The notes beneath the pieces were generated by a model. It did not search any database. It was not told the origin of the DNA and was given only the letters and a program-made list of their open reading frames with translations. The translations under genes and the position numbers were made by a program. Shown here piece by piece: positions 28,841-37,780 of a DNA stretch of 64,000 nucleotides; the stretch's first letter is position 1; each line of letters begins with the position of its first letter. The stretch is from Sulfurimonas sp. hsl 1-7 (lineage in GTDB: Bacteria > Campylobacterota > Campylobacteria > Campylobacterales > Sulfurimonadaceae), in NCBI RefSeq assembly GCF_030577135.1, contig NZ_JAUIRR010000001.1, positions 372,001-436,000 of the forward strand. The letters run 5' to 3'.

Positions 28841-29473
28841 TTATTTTTTAAAGTTACTTTCCTCTATTATAACAGGATAAAAGTAACCGTATCCAAAATC
28901 TTTATCTTTTTCCAATTTTCCCGATGCATACACAATATCTCCGGGTTTAGGTGTATTTTGTGTTGTTGTAAAGACAAGGTCATCCATATTTTTAAATCTG
29001 CTGCCATCTTGGATATGTACCCAGTTTTTTCCCATAATTCCCGAAGAAACTTTAGTGACTTTTCCCCTTACGGTTACCTTCTTAGCTACATATTTCTCAC
29101 GGTTTTTAAACATTTCAGCTACTGTAAGCGTGTTTTTCATTTTGTATTGTGATGTCAAAATATCGGGTTTAAATTGGATTGTTTCTTGTGTATGTCCGGA
29201 AGTCGAAGTATCCCCTGCAAACAAGATGTTGTCAAAAGTACGGTTGAGTGTTTTTGAGTGAAAGTTTTTCATCCACCCTTGTTCAGTAAAAGAGATCTTA
29301 GAGCCTTTTTTGACGTCTCTTTGTGTCATTGCGATCCAGTAAGTGTTTTTTCCGTCATCAACTTTCATGTATGTATAGCCGCCGCTATTCATACTCTCTA
29401 GTACTTTTGCTGTGTGTGGAGTTGCAGCATAAAGTGAAACCCCAAGCAGCAGGGCAAGTGCAATCTTTTTCAT
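28841..29473 (-). CDS. periplasmic OB-fold protein (NrfJ-like/nucleic-acid-binding-fold)
   Basis: A 210-residue exported protein with signal peptide MKKIALALLLGVSLYAA. Two similar halves follow. The first contains GGYTYMKVDDGKNTYWIA and the second VTVRGKVTKVSSGIMGKNWVHIQDGS with VYASGKLEKDKDFGYGY. Both look like OB-fold modules of the type found in NrfJ-like and related periplasmic proteins. Function is not established. It stands between the superoxide reductase and the diiron-protein operon, all leftward, but with gaps of about 100 bases on either side, so it may have its own promoter. I am confident of the export and fold type only. Confidence 0.7.
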   Translation of the reverse strand: MKKIALALLLGVSLYAATPHTAKVLESMNSGGYTYMKVDDGKNTYWIAMTQRDVKKGSKISFTEQGWMKNFHSKTLNRTFDNILFAGDTSTSGHTQETIQFKPDILTSQYKMKNTLTVAEMFKNREKYVAKKVTVRGKVTKVSSGIMGKNWVHIQDGSRFKNMDDLVFTTTQNTPKPGDIVYASGKLEKDKDFGYGYFYPVIIEESNFKK

Positions 29474-29494
29474 CTTTTAAACCTTTTTTATTAA

Positions 29495-29527
29495 ATTGTA
29501 CATCAGTTTGAATAACAGGTGTACAAT
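29495..29527 (-). promoter_or_regulatory. promoter-like dyad upstream of the OB-fold gene
   Basis: ATTGTAC at 29495-29501 and GTACAAT at 29521-29527 form a perfect 7-bp inverted repeat with a 19-base spacer. On the minus strand it presents TTGTAC and TACAAT 20 bases apart, which is the long spacing seen in MerR-type promoters. It lies 22-54 bases upstream of the OB-fold gene start at 29473. This may be coincidence in AT-rich DNA. Confidence 0.25.
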
Positions 29528-29574
29528 ATAAGTATTTAAAATATTAAATAGGTAAAAAATGGGTGAAGAAAAGG

Positions 29575-30318
29575 TTACATTATATCTCCACCACATTGTA
29601 ACTCTTCAAACCATGTTAGAAACTTATTTACATCTTCCCCTTTAAAAACTGCACCGTGTTGGGGAGCGATCATATCTACGTCATATTTTCGTACATTGTG
29701 GACCCATTTTTTTGTGAAGTGGTTTCCTGCCATATAGCGTTTATGAAATGCTTCAAGAAGTGTTAGGTGACTTTCAAAGTCATTAACCTCTTTGTAAATA
29801 TCGTGTACCGGCATTACGGCCGCACCTATATCTCCGCTAAAGAGAATTTTTGAACGACTGTCGTATACTGTGAAGTTCCCCGGTGAATGGAGAAAGTGTG
29901 CCGGTATAAATTGCAAATAGTTTTCACCAAAACTAATTTTTGCGCCAGGATCAGGTAAAGGCATAATACGCTCTAAGTCCATAAGTCCGTAATGACTCAT
30001 AAATCTACTCCAAAGACCTGAAATAATTATTTTTGCCGTAGATGATACACTCCATTCTGCAATGGAACCTGCAACATCCGGATCTTGGTGAGAATAAAAA
30101 ACATATTTTAGTTTATCTACACCTAAATGGCGTTCTACTGCATCATACATCTCATTAAAAGCTGACTGACTTCCCGGATCGATTAAAATACCGCTGTTGT
30201 TTTGAATGATCAAAAACTGGTTAACTGCAAGATAACTTTCTTCTTGTTCTTCGTCATCAAAACTAAACATAATGCACTTATGCACACCGTCATCGTAAAG
30301 TATTGTTTCATTTTCCAT
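29575..30318 (-). CDS. stand-alone flavodiiron-like diiron domain (oxygen-binding diiron protein type)
   Basis: A 247-residue metallo-beta-lactamase-fold protein matching the diiron half of flavodiiron proteins, without flavodoxin or rubredoxin. All six expected iron ligands can be placed with the right spacing: H77, D79 and D81 (SHQDPDV), H144 (HSPGN), D163 (SGDIG) and H221 (PQHGA). The usual HxExDH reads HxDxDV. The family includes the oxygen-binding diiron protein (ODP) of Treponema, which binds O2 and signals to chemotaxis, so an O2 or NO sensing role is plausible. It overlaps by 11 bases with the receiver-PilZ gene, suggesting the two products act together. No electron donor gene is adjacent. 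Confidence 0.82.
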   Translation of the reverse strand: MENETILYDDGVHKCIMFSFDDEEQEESYLAVNQFLIIQNNSGILIDPGSQSAFNEMYDAVERHLGVDKLKYVFYSHQDPDVAGSIAEWSVSSTAKIIISGLWSRFMSHYGLMDLERIMPLPDPGAKISFGENYLQFIPAHFLHSPGNFTVYDSRSKILFSGDIGAAVMPVHDIYKEVNDFESHLTLLEAFHKRYMAGNHFTKKWVHNVRKYDVDMIAPQHGAVFKGEDVNKFLTWFEELQCGGDIM

Positions 30319-31837
30319 ATTGTAATCCTTTAAATTCTCTGATTAACGCCATTTGACGTTTTGATAAATAGTTAATCAAATTTTTTTGTGTAGTAGGCTT
30401 TGGCTCAAGTTTAACCACGACGTGAAATTCATGCTTCTCCTCTGTAATGTACAGTATCTTACCTTCACAGTTTATGATCAACGGTTGTCGTCCTCCGGAA
30501 GTAAAAACCATATCAACAATCACTTTCTCTTCCGATTTAAAACCTGCAGGGAGTGAAAGAAGAGCAAGACGTGCAGCATCTACAGAGATATTGAGTATTT
30601 TGACGTTGTCGCCAAACTTATGTCCTTCATAAAAAAGTGAAACTTTATGATCATCTTCCGGAGTAAGACGGATCGATTTACGTTGTGTAGGGGATGCTGT
30701 TAAAAATTTGAAACTAGCGACACTTATACTTTGTTCTTCATAATTGACACTTTTTATTGACTGACAGAGAATATCTGCAGGGAATAGAGAGTGTGAAAGT
30801 ATTAACTTACCTTCATGATGGGCACATCTTTGTTGCAGGTATGTAGTTTGAAGAGCAACTCTGTTCTCATCAGCCTGTACAATAATCCCCTTATTTGTTA
30901 CGGTCAGACCCTTATACAAATTAAACAATTTTATCTCTGTATGGTTTCTTTGTATAGATTGCAATAGATTGATGAATGTTGATTGGTTTGTTTCCTCTTC
31001 GTCAAGCTGGGACTGCTTTTCATCAAAAAGTTTTAACAGATTGAGATCGGTAATATCATCTAAAGAGACAAGGTAGTAATTGTCCTGACCTTCAATTTTC
31101 GTCATTCTAAAAACAAAATGGTGAAATTCATGTTCATGATTGATCAACTTAACATGATAAAGCTTATTTAGATTTTCAAGAGCTTCTTCGTACCAGCTAC
31201 GCTCTTGCGTATTGTAAAGAAAGTTTTTATGTTCAAGAAAAGTATCTCCAATAGAATGGTGCTCTATGTTAAAACTTTCTATATCATCAACTTGGAAAAA
31301 ATTTAAAAACGTTTCATTAACAATGATAGGCTGGTCTTCTTTATAAAGCATAAGGAGATTATGTTGAGAGTTAAAAATAGTCTCTACATAAAAGTCAAAG
31401 AGCTTTTGCTCTGTTAGAAGTTTGACCTCATTCAGGGCATCCAAAAGTGCTTGAAGGAGTTTATCAGTAGCAAGCGGTTTTTTTAAAAAACGATAAACAC
31501 CAATATCCAAAGCTTTGTGTAAAGTTTCAGAATTTTCATTAGGAGCTGTTACAATAACCTTTGTATGGGGTGCTAGCTTATGAATACTGCTTGCCATCTC
31601 AAAACCGTCCATATAGGGCATTTCAATATCTGTCACTACAATAGACGGATGAATAGTACGAAAAGTTTCTAATCCTTCTTTGCCATTACCGGCAGTATAA
31701 ATTTCATCGAAGAATTGTTCAAAAAAATGGGTTGCTTTCTCACGTAAACGTTGGTTATCCTCTACGTATAACAACTTTACGTTTTTTGTCAGTTCTTTAA
31801 GTTCCAATAACTTATGTTTATCTATATTCAAACTCAT
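30308..31837 (-). CDS. response regulator with PAS-like region and C-terminal PilZ c-di-GMP receptor
   Basis: A 509-residue protein. The receiver (1-130) has LLYVEDNQ, D70 in VTDIEMPYMDG and KKPL. A PAS-like domain (~155-270) resembles those of the GGDEF regulators here but lacks their cysteine pair. A YcgR-N-like beta domain (~295-380) precedes a PilZ domain starting at R386-KSI-R390, the RxxxR c-di-GMP motif, with NISVDA (416-421) where NxSxxG is usual (Ala for Gly). It should read both phosphorylation and c-di-GMP. It is flanked by the HD-GYP regulator upstream and the diiron protein downstream. The ATG at 31837 has no visible ribosome site and a TATGAT hexamer ends 6 bases before it. Confidence 0.88.
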   Translation of the reverse strand: MSLNIDKHKLLELKELTKNVKLLYVEDNQRLREKATHFFEQFFDEIYTAGNGKEGLETFRTIHPSIVVTDIEMPYMDGFEMASSIHKLAPHTKVIVTAPNENSETLHKALDIGVYRFLKKPLATDKLLQALLDALNEVKLLTEQKLFDFYVETIFNSQHNLLMLYKEDQPIIVNETFLNFFQVDDIESFNIEHHSIGDTFLEHKNFLYNTQERSWYEEALENLNKLYHVKLINHEHEFHHFVFRMTKIEGQDNYYLVSLDDITDLNLLKLFDEKQSQLDEEETNQSTFINLLQSIQRNHTEIKLFNLYKGLTVTNKGIIVQADENRVALQTTYLQQRCAHHEGKLILSHSLFPADILCQSIKSVNYEEQSISVASFKFLTASPTQRKSIRLTPEDDHKVSLFYEGHKFGDNVKILNISVDAARLALLSLPAGFKSEEKVIVDMVFTSGGRQPLIINCEGKILYITEEKHEFHVVVKLEPKPTTQKNLINYLSKRQMALIREFKGLQYGK

Positions 31838-31900
31838 GTGATAATCATATCAAAAAAATCTTCAAAATTTTACTCAAAACAGCATCCGGTTTAATATAAG

Positions 31901-32953
31901 TTATCGTAATAACGTAATTAGTTTATTTACATAGTTTTCATTTATTTCGCTGGACATCTTTTTTTTCATTATCATTAATGCATCAAAGCTTGAATAGTTT
32001 TCTCTAAAAGTTCTTTTCGTTGTTAATGCATCAAAAATGTCACATACACATAAAATCTGTGCATAGATAGAGATCTGTTGTCCAATGAGATAATTTGGGT
32101 ACCCGGTACCGTCTAATTTTTCATGATGAGATTCAATAGCTTGTAAAATCTCTCTCTTTTTAATCCCTAACTCCTTAACAAGCTCTACACTTTTAAGCGG
32201 ATGGGATTGCATCTCATCGATCTCATTTTGCTGTAAATCAGACGGTTTATCTAAAATCTCTTTGGCAATATTTAGTTTACCGATATCGTGTAAAACAGCA
32301 GCCATTGCGATCTCTATTAACTGTGAATGTTGCATTCTCAGCTGACGTCCTAAGAGAACTGAAAGTACGCAAACATTTACATTATGTGATGCAACCGTAT
32401 AGGTGTCTTGAAACAGACTGATAAGTTTCCCTATAGAGATGTTTGATTGCTCTATGGTTGAAACAAGTTCTTCAGCCCAATGAAGCAACTCCTCTTTTGT
32501 AATACCTGAAATCCCCTGTGCAAAAAAAGAATCCATCAGTTTTACACCTTCTTTATAAACTTTTTTTAGTTCAAGGTGAGATGTTTTTTGAAGAGTGCTT
32601 TTTACCTTTGCTTGTATGATAGATGAAGCAAAAGGTTTGACAATATAGTCATACGCACCTAGTGATAACGCTTTTTTTACCGATTCTACTTCATTGGATC
32701 CGGAGACAAAAATAATTGGAATTTCAAGTTCAAGTTCCTTATTTAAATATTCGGCAACTTCAAAGCCGTTTTTATCAGGCATCCGAATATCGAGTAATAT
32801 CAAATCGGGGTGTATTGATTGTGCAGATTCAATTGCTTTAGAAGCATTATCTGAAAGGTAAACATCATAGTCATTTCCCAGGATTACATTTAAAAAGTGT
32901 AAGTTAGTACTTTCATCATCGACAACAAGGATCTTTTTTTGTGTATATTTCAT
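31901..32953 (-). CDS. response regulator HD-GYP phosphodiesterase (REC-HD-GYP)
   Basis: A 350-residue soluble regulator. The receiver has VVDDESTN, phospho-acceptor in LLDIRMPDKNGFE and VKPF. The output domain (~150-350) carries the HD-GYP signatures HDIGKLN, ESHHEKLDGTGYP and CDIFDALTT. It should hydrolyse c-di-GMP to pGpG or GMP under control of a cognate kinase. It is first in a leftward run with the receiver-PilZ and diiron-protein genes (63-base gap to the next), giving a turnover enzyme and a receptor for the same messenger. It is divergent from glyS across a 135-base region. Confidence 0.93.
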   Translation of the reverse strand: MKYTQKKILVVDDESTNLHFLNVILGNDYDVYLSDNASKAIESAQSIHPDLILLDIRMPDKNGFEVAEYLNKELELEIPIIFVSGSNEVESVKKALSLGAYDYIVKPFASSIIQAKVKSTLQKTSHLELKKVYKEGVKLMDSFFAQGISGITKEELLHWAEELVSTIEQSNISIGKLISLFQDTYTVASHNVNVCVLSVLLGRQLRMQHSQLIEIAMAAVLHDIGKLNIAKEILDKPSDLQQNEIDEMQSHPLKSVELVKELGIKKREILQAIESHHEKLDGTGYPNYLIGQQISIYAQILCVCDIFDALTTKRTFRENYSSFDALMIMKKKMSSEINENYVNKLITLLR

Positions 32954-33088
32954 TAACTGTTGAACTCTTCTAGTTTTAATCTAATATGAGTTAATTGTAT
33001 CATATATTTGAATCCCCTATGATTAATTAACGAGAGTTTAACCAACAAAAGGGTAAAATCGCGGTAATTTAATAAAAGAGTATGGATT

Positions 33089-35110
33089 ATGTTAAAAACT
33101 TTACTAATTGAGATAGGTGTTGAAGAGCTTCCGGCTGTTCCACTGTTAAAAGAGCTTAAAAATATAGAGAAAAAATATGCTGATATTTTAGAGAAAAACA
33201 ATCTTTTATGTGAGTTTGAATTTTACTATACACCTCGCCGTTTAGTACTTTGGCACAGAGAGTTTAAAACATCTCAAGACGATTCGGTTGAAGAGTTTTT
33301 CGGTGCACCTTTAGCTGTTGCATATAAAGATGGTGAACCTACACCTGCGGCAAACGGTTTTGCAAAAAAATGCGGTGTTTCTTTAGATGAGTTAACTACG
33401 GCTGACAAAGACGGTAAAGAAGTACTTTACTATAAAAAAGACGTACAGGGAAAACCTTCTACTGAATTACTTCCTGAAATTATAGATACTTGGATCAAGT
33501 CACTTGATTTCGGTAAGTCTATGAGATGGGGTTCGCTAGATGAGAGTTTTATCCGTCCTATCCGTTGGGTAAATGTACTCTTGGGTGATGAGCTTGTAGA
33601 TATGGAGCTTTACGGTGTAAAATCTTCTAAAACTACATTTGTACACCGTATTGCAAACTTTGATGCTATGGCAATTGAAGGGGCAAAAGACTACTTTAAT
33701 AAGTTAGAGACAAACGGTGTCCTTCTTTTCCAGGAAGAGCGTGCGAAAAAGATCTTAAATGACATCAAAACACTAGAATCAGACAATGGTATTACTGTTG
33801 AGATCGATGAGGAATTATTTGATGAAGTTGTTGCTATCAACGAACATCCGACTGCACTTTTAGGTTCGTTTGATGAAGAGTTCTTAGCACTTCCTCCTGA
33901 GGTTATCATCACTTCAATGAAAGAACATCAAAGATATTTCCCAGTATTTAAAGATGGGAAGCTGACAAATAAATTTGTAGTAGTTGCAAACGCTTATACA
34001 AATGATTTTTCAGATGTAATCGCAGGAAACGAAAGAGTACTTCGTCCGCGTTTAGCTGATGGTATGTTCTTCTGGGAAAACGATCTTAAAAATGGTCTGA
34101 GCACTGCCGGTTTAGAGAAGATTACATTCTTCAAAGGTCTTGGAAGCGTAGCTGATAAGATCCAAAGAGAAGCTAAAATCGCTTCAGTTTTATTTGACAA
34201 GTTTGCTCTAGATGCTTCTAAAGAGGACTTAACTACAGCTGTTGAGCTTGCAAAAGCAGATCTTATGAGTGAAATGGTGTATGAATTTACTGAGCTACAG
34301 GGGATTATGGGTTACTACTATGCACAAAAAGGTGGATACTCTGACGCAGTTGCAGTTGCGATCAAAGAGCAGTATCTTCCAGACGGTGAAGAGAGTGAGC
34401 TTCCATCAAATCCGCTTAGTGCTGTAGTAGCACTCAGTTTAAAACTAGATACTCTTTTAGCACTCTTTAGCATTGAGCAGATTCCGACAGGTTCACGTGA
34501 CCCGTTTGCACTTCGCCGTGCGGTAAACGGGATCGCAAGAATTGTAAATGAGTTTGGATTCAACTTTGATATCGATACAGACATAAAAGAGTTAGCTGCG
34601 ATCTATGAAAAACAGATTGATTTTGAAAAACTTGAGGGCTTTATCTTAGAGCGTATTAAACGTTACTACAAAGTAAATCCTTCGATCATTGAAGCTGTAC
34701 TGGCTTCTGGTGAGAGAGAACTGCTTGCACTCGGACAAAAAATCGATGCACTGAACAACCTTGTAAACTCTGACGGATTCTCAGAGGTTAGTTCAACATT
34801 TAAAAGGGTTGCAAACATCACTAAAGATGTTGATATGTCTGAAGAATTTGCGATCAATGAAGCATTATTTGAAGATGATAGCGAAAGAAAATTATTGTCT
34901 CGTTTCAATGAAGTAAGTGCAAAATCTTACGAAAACTACGAGTATGAACTTGATGCTCTTTTAGGATTAAAACCTGAACTAGACAAGTTCTTTGATTCTG
35001 TTATGGTAAACGCTGAAGATGAAGCGGTTAAAAACAACCGTAAAGCTCTTGTAAGTGCAATCTACAAAGCTATCTTCAAAATAGCAGATATTAAAGAGGT
35101 AAGTATATAA
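33089..35110 (+). CDS. glyS: glycyl-tRNA synthetase beta subunit
   Basis: A 673-residue protein typical in length for the beta chain of the heterotetrameric bacterial glycyl-tRNA synthetase. Recognisable stretches are LLIEIGVEELPA at the N-terminus, YYTPRRLVLW, the MRWGSLDESFIRPIRW segment, MKEHQRYFPVF, and RDPFALRRAVNGIARI near residue 475. The beta subunit carries tRNA-recognition elements and works with GlyQ, which is not in this window. The FAD oxidoreductase gene begins 4 bases after its stop. The annotation is secure. Confidence 0.97.
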   Translation: MLKTLLIEIGVEELPAVPLLKELKNIEKKYADILEKNNLLCEFEFYYTPRRLVLWHREFKTSQDDSVEEFFGAPLAVAYKDGEPTPAANGFAKKCGVSLDELTTADKDGKEVLYYKKDVQGKPSTELLPEIIDTWIKSLDFGKSMRWGSLDESFIRPIRWVNVLLGDELVDMELYGVKSSKTTFVHRIANFDAMAIEGAKDYFNKLETNGVLLFQEERAKKILNDIKTLESDNGITVEIDEELFDEVVAINEHPTALLGSFDEEFLALPPEVIITSMKEHQRYFPVFKDGKLTNKFVVVANAYTNDFSDVIAGNERVLRPRLADGMFFWENDLKNGLSTAGLEKITFFKGLGSVADKIQREAKIASVLFDKFALDASKEDLTTAVELAKADLMSEMVYEFTELQGIMGYYYAQKGGYSDAVAVAIKEQYLPDGEESELPSNPLSAVVALSLKLDTLLALFSIEQIPTGSRDPFALRRAVNGIARIVNEFGFNFDIDTDIKELAAIYEKQIDFEKLEGFILERIKRYYKVNPSIIEAVLASGERELLALGQKIDALNNLVNSDGFSEVSSTFKRVANITKDVDMSEEFAINEALFEDDSERKLLSRFNEVSAKSYENYEYELDALLGLKPELDKFFDSVMVNAEDEAVKNNRKALVSAIYKAIFKIADIKEVSI

Positions 35111-35114
35111 AACT

Positions 35115-36233
35115 ATGCCGACATATGATATAGCGGTAATTGGAGCTGGAATAAACGGCTGTACAACCGCATATCATCTTCATAAGGCAGGTAAAAAAGT
35201 TGCTATCTTTGACAGTAAAGGCATAGCATCTGGCGGCAGTGGAGCTGCCGGTGCTTTTTTATCACCGAAATTTGCAAAAGGCGGGGAGTTAAAAGAGCTT
35301 ATAAACTCTTCGCTTGATATTGCACTTGATTTCTACACAACAAACTTTCCCGAGCATATAAATCATCATAACCTTTTACATATTGCAAAAGAGGAGAACG
35401 ATGCAAAAATTCTTCACTACTTTAAAGAACACACTGATATTGAGCTTTTAGATAATCCTCCGTTTATTCCTGAAAATGAATATGTTTATACCTCAAAAAG
35501 TGCCCTTGTAGATGCACAAAGTATGTGTAAAGCATTGATCGAGGGAATTGAATTTTATACTCAAGAGATAGACTCTTTAGAGTTTCAAGATGGTGTATGG
35601 ATTTTAAATGAGAGTTTCAGAGCTAAAAAGGTAGTGATTGCAACCGGTGCCTATGAGCATCAGTTTTTTACACAGCCATATCAGATGCTTCGAGGTATCT
35701 GGGGGCATCGTATAGATATAAAAACTTCTACAAAAAATGACATTTCAATCCATCAGTTTGTTTCCATCTCAGCTGCAACTAACAGAATGTTGTCTATTGG
35801 TGCGACACACAATGTGCACTATCATCCCCAAAGAAGTAAAGAGCCTTACAACTTGGAAGAGGGGAGAGAGGAACTGCTTGAAAAAGCCTCTCGAACTTTG
35901 GAACTTCAAGATGTAGAGGTTATTAAAGACTATGTGGGGCTTCGCAGCGGGAGTTTTGATTATCTTCCGATCGTAGGTGAAGTTGTAGATATTGAACAAT
36001 CTTTAAAGCTGTTGAATAAAAAAGATATCTATCAAAAAAAGCCCGATCTCAGCAAAGCGATCGCATTTGAAAATCTGTACATGATCAACGGGAGTGCAGG
36101 GTATGGATATGTACTAGCCCCTTATCTGGCGCAAACACTGGCAAAAAATATTTTAGAGGAAGAGAGTATCCCATCTTCATTAAATCCTGCGAGATTTTTT
36201 TTCAGATGGGCAAAGGGTGAGAGAAAAGATTAA
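35115..36233 (+). CDS. FAD-dependent oxidoreductase, DAO family (MnmC oxidase-domain-like)
   Basis: A 372-residue protein with an N-terminal dinucleotide-binding motif (IAVIGAGINGCTTAYHLHKAG), the GASGGSGAAGAFLSP-like stretch (residues 38-52), an ATGAY motif near 175, and a C-terminal GLRSGSFDYLPIVG plus NGSAGYGYVLAP that closes the FAD site. Among DAO-family enzymes it most resembles the oxidase half of MnmC, which removes the carboxymethyl group of cmnm5U34 in tRNA. The methyltransferase half is absent, and amine or amino-acid oxidase activity remains possible. It follows glyS by 4 bases and overlaps the next, convergent gene by 4 bases. Confidence 0.72.
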   Translation: MPTYDIAVIGAGINGCTTAYHLHKAGKKVAIFDSKGIASGGSGAAGAFLSPKFAKGGELKELINSSLDIALDFYTTNFPEHINHHNLLHIAKEENDAKILHYFKEHTDIELLDNPPFIPENEYVYTSKSALVDAQSMCKALIEGIEFYTQEIDSLEFQDGVWILNESFRAKKVVIATGAYEHQFFTQPYQMLRGIWGHRIDIKTSTKNDISIHQFVSISAATNRMLSIGATHNVHYHPQRSKEPYNLEEGREELLEKASRTLELQDVEVIKDYVGLRSGSFDYLPIVGEVVDIEQSLKLLNKKDIYQKKPDLSKAIAFENLYMINGSAGYGYVLAPYLAQTLAKNILEEESIPSSLNPARFFFRWAKGERKD

Positions 36234-36961
36234 GGAAGTCTCACCATTTTTGGTGTACCGTCTGCAAATATCTCTTTAAAAGCGTTTGCAACAAGTTCTC
36301 TGTTTTTTCCACCCATAAGCGGAGAGATAAAGTAAGCGATATCCATCGCCTCGTCAATATCATGATTTCTATCGTAGATAAAAACTATCTGCTTATCAAG
36401 TTTTTTGATATGTTCTGTTAAATCTCTTGCATAATAGTTTATAGCAGTGTGTTCTCTCTCATACTTGTGACCAATACCGAAATATACAAATTTACCGCTG
36501 AGGCGGATATTTGGAATATCTATGTAGTTAAGCTCTTTATCGTGGCGTGTAAGCTGCATAGATTTTACTTTTTCAAGATCTTTTTCAAACTCGTCAAATA
36601 CAAAGCTCGGAGCATTCTCTCTATTGTAATTAAAAAGATATCTAATCTCTACAAGTTTCCCTTTATATGGGTGTTTGAGCCCTGCATTTAAAACATGGCT
36701 TATAGGATTATCGTTTAATTCTACAAACTCGTCATATTGCTCAAAACCCTCTTCTTGCAAAAATTTGCTTGGTTTAAACCCTTTTGGTGATGTTTCAGGG
36801 TGGTATAAAAAGATAGTTCCTGCAACAGTTTTTCTTTTTTTCTTTAACATGTTTTCAAGATCTTCTACCGTGATAGATTCACCCTCTTCATTAAAATAAA
36901 TATAATGCTCTACAAGATAGTCCATATCGAAGTTTGTTTTATATTTTCCAAATATTTGCAT
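36230..36961 (-). CDS. conserved-looking protein of unknown function
   Basis: A 243-residue soluble protein that I do not recognise. It has no signal peptide or membrane helix. It is rich in aromatic and charged residues, with VEIRYLFNYNRENAPSF and VYFGIGHKYEREHT as distinctive stretches, and ends in PKMVRLP. Its single-copy position between the glyS pair (convergent, 4-base overlap) and the hydrolase gene (divergent, 51-base gap) gives no functional clue. Length, normal codon use and the overlap support it as a real gene. A structure prediction would be the most useful lead. Confidence 0.7.
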   Translation of the reverse strand: MQIFGKYKTNFDMDYLVEHYIYFNEEGESITVEDLENMLKKKRKTVAGTIFLYHPETSPKGFKPSKFLQEEGFEQYDEFVELNDNPISHVLNAGLKHPYKGKLVEIRYLFNYNRENAPSFVFDEFEKDLEKVKSMQLTRHDKELNYIDIPNIRLSGKFVYFGIGHKYEREHTAINYYARDLTEHIKKLDKQIVFIYDRNHDIDEAMDIAYFISPLMGGKNRELVANAFKEIFADGTPKMVRLP

Positions 36962-37012
36962 TATAATTCCTTGATCGTCGTATTGTTTAGCGAATTATAC
37001 TAAAATAACGTT

Positions 37013-37780
37013 ATGATTTATATAGCATTTACCCTCTTTACATTTTTTATCCTCTTTTTTGTATTTTATCAGTGGCAATATTTCCTGATCTTCTCCCCTA
37101 CATATATAAAAGAGAGACGTTTATGCGATCAGTGTGAGCCTTTAGAGATAGTAACAAATGACGGTATCTCTTTAGAAGGTGTAGTCTATGAACCTAAAGA
37201 GTTTCAAGCAACGCTTCTGTTTTTTGCCGGAAGAAGTCATGACAGCGTAGCACTGATCCAAAAGCTTCAAGCTACTTATCCAAAAAGCAGAATCATCACT
37301 TTTAATTACCGTTCTTACGGAAGAAACAAGGGAAGTGTCACTGAAAAAAATATGCTTGAAGATGCTTTGCATATTGCAAAAATAGTAGAAAAAAATTATG
37401 GGGAATTTTACCTTTTAGGGTTTTCTATAGGCTCATCGCTTTGTGCCTATATCGCTTCACAGATGAAAGTAAAAGGGGTGTTTTTAATCGGAGCATTTGA
37501 TTCTATCCCTTTAATTTCTCAGAGAAAATTTAACCTCTCAATTCCGGATATTTTCATAAAATACAAATTTCCGACAATAGAGTTTGTGCAAAATATAGAG
37601 AGTGCTACTTACATCTTTTTAAGTCAGGATGATGAGATAACTTACATAGAAAACGGACGTAACTTATCTAAAAGTGTTAAAAATCTCACTTTTTACAAAG
37701 AGTACGAAAATCTTTCCCACAAAGAATTGTTATGGGATGAAGAGGTTGTAGGCTATATTAACGGGGTGGTAAACAGATGA
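37013..37780 (+). CDS. membrane-anchored alpha/beta hydrolase
   Basis: A 255-residue protein with one N-terminal membrane helix (residues 2-24) and an alpha/beta hydrolase domain. It shows TLLFFAGRSHDS (oxyanion region), the nucleophile elbow GFSIGSS (Ser ~140), and a late DDE...H arrangement (LSQDDEIT at ~205 and NLSHKELL at ~240) that can supply Asp and His. It belongs to the YfhR/BEM46-like serine hydrolases; the substrate is unknown. It overlaps the ElyC-like gene by 4 bases (ATGA), so both envelope-facing proteins are likely made together. Confidence 0.82.
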   Translation: MIYIAFTLFTFFILFFVFYQWQYFLIFSPTYIKERRLCDQCEPLEIVTNDGISLEGVVYEPKEFQATLLFFAGRSHDSVALIQKLQATYPKSRIITFNYRSYGRNKGSVTEKNMLEDALHIAKIVEKNYGEFYLLGFSIGSSLCAYIASQMKVKGVFLIGAFDSIPLISQRKFNLSIPDIFIKYKFPTIEFVQNIESATYIFLSQDDEITYIENGRNLSKSVKNLTFYKEYENLSHKELLWDEEVVGYINGVVNR

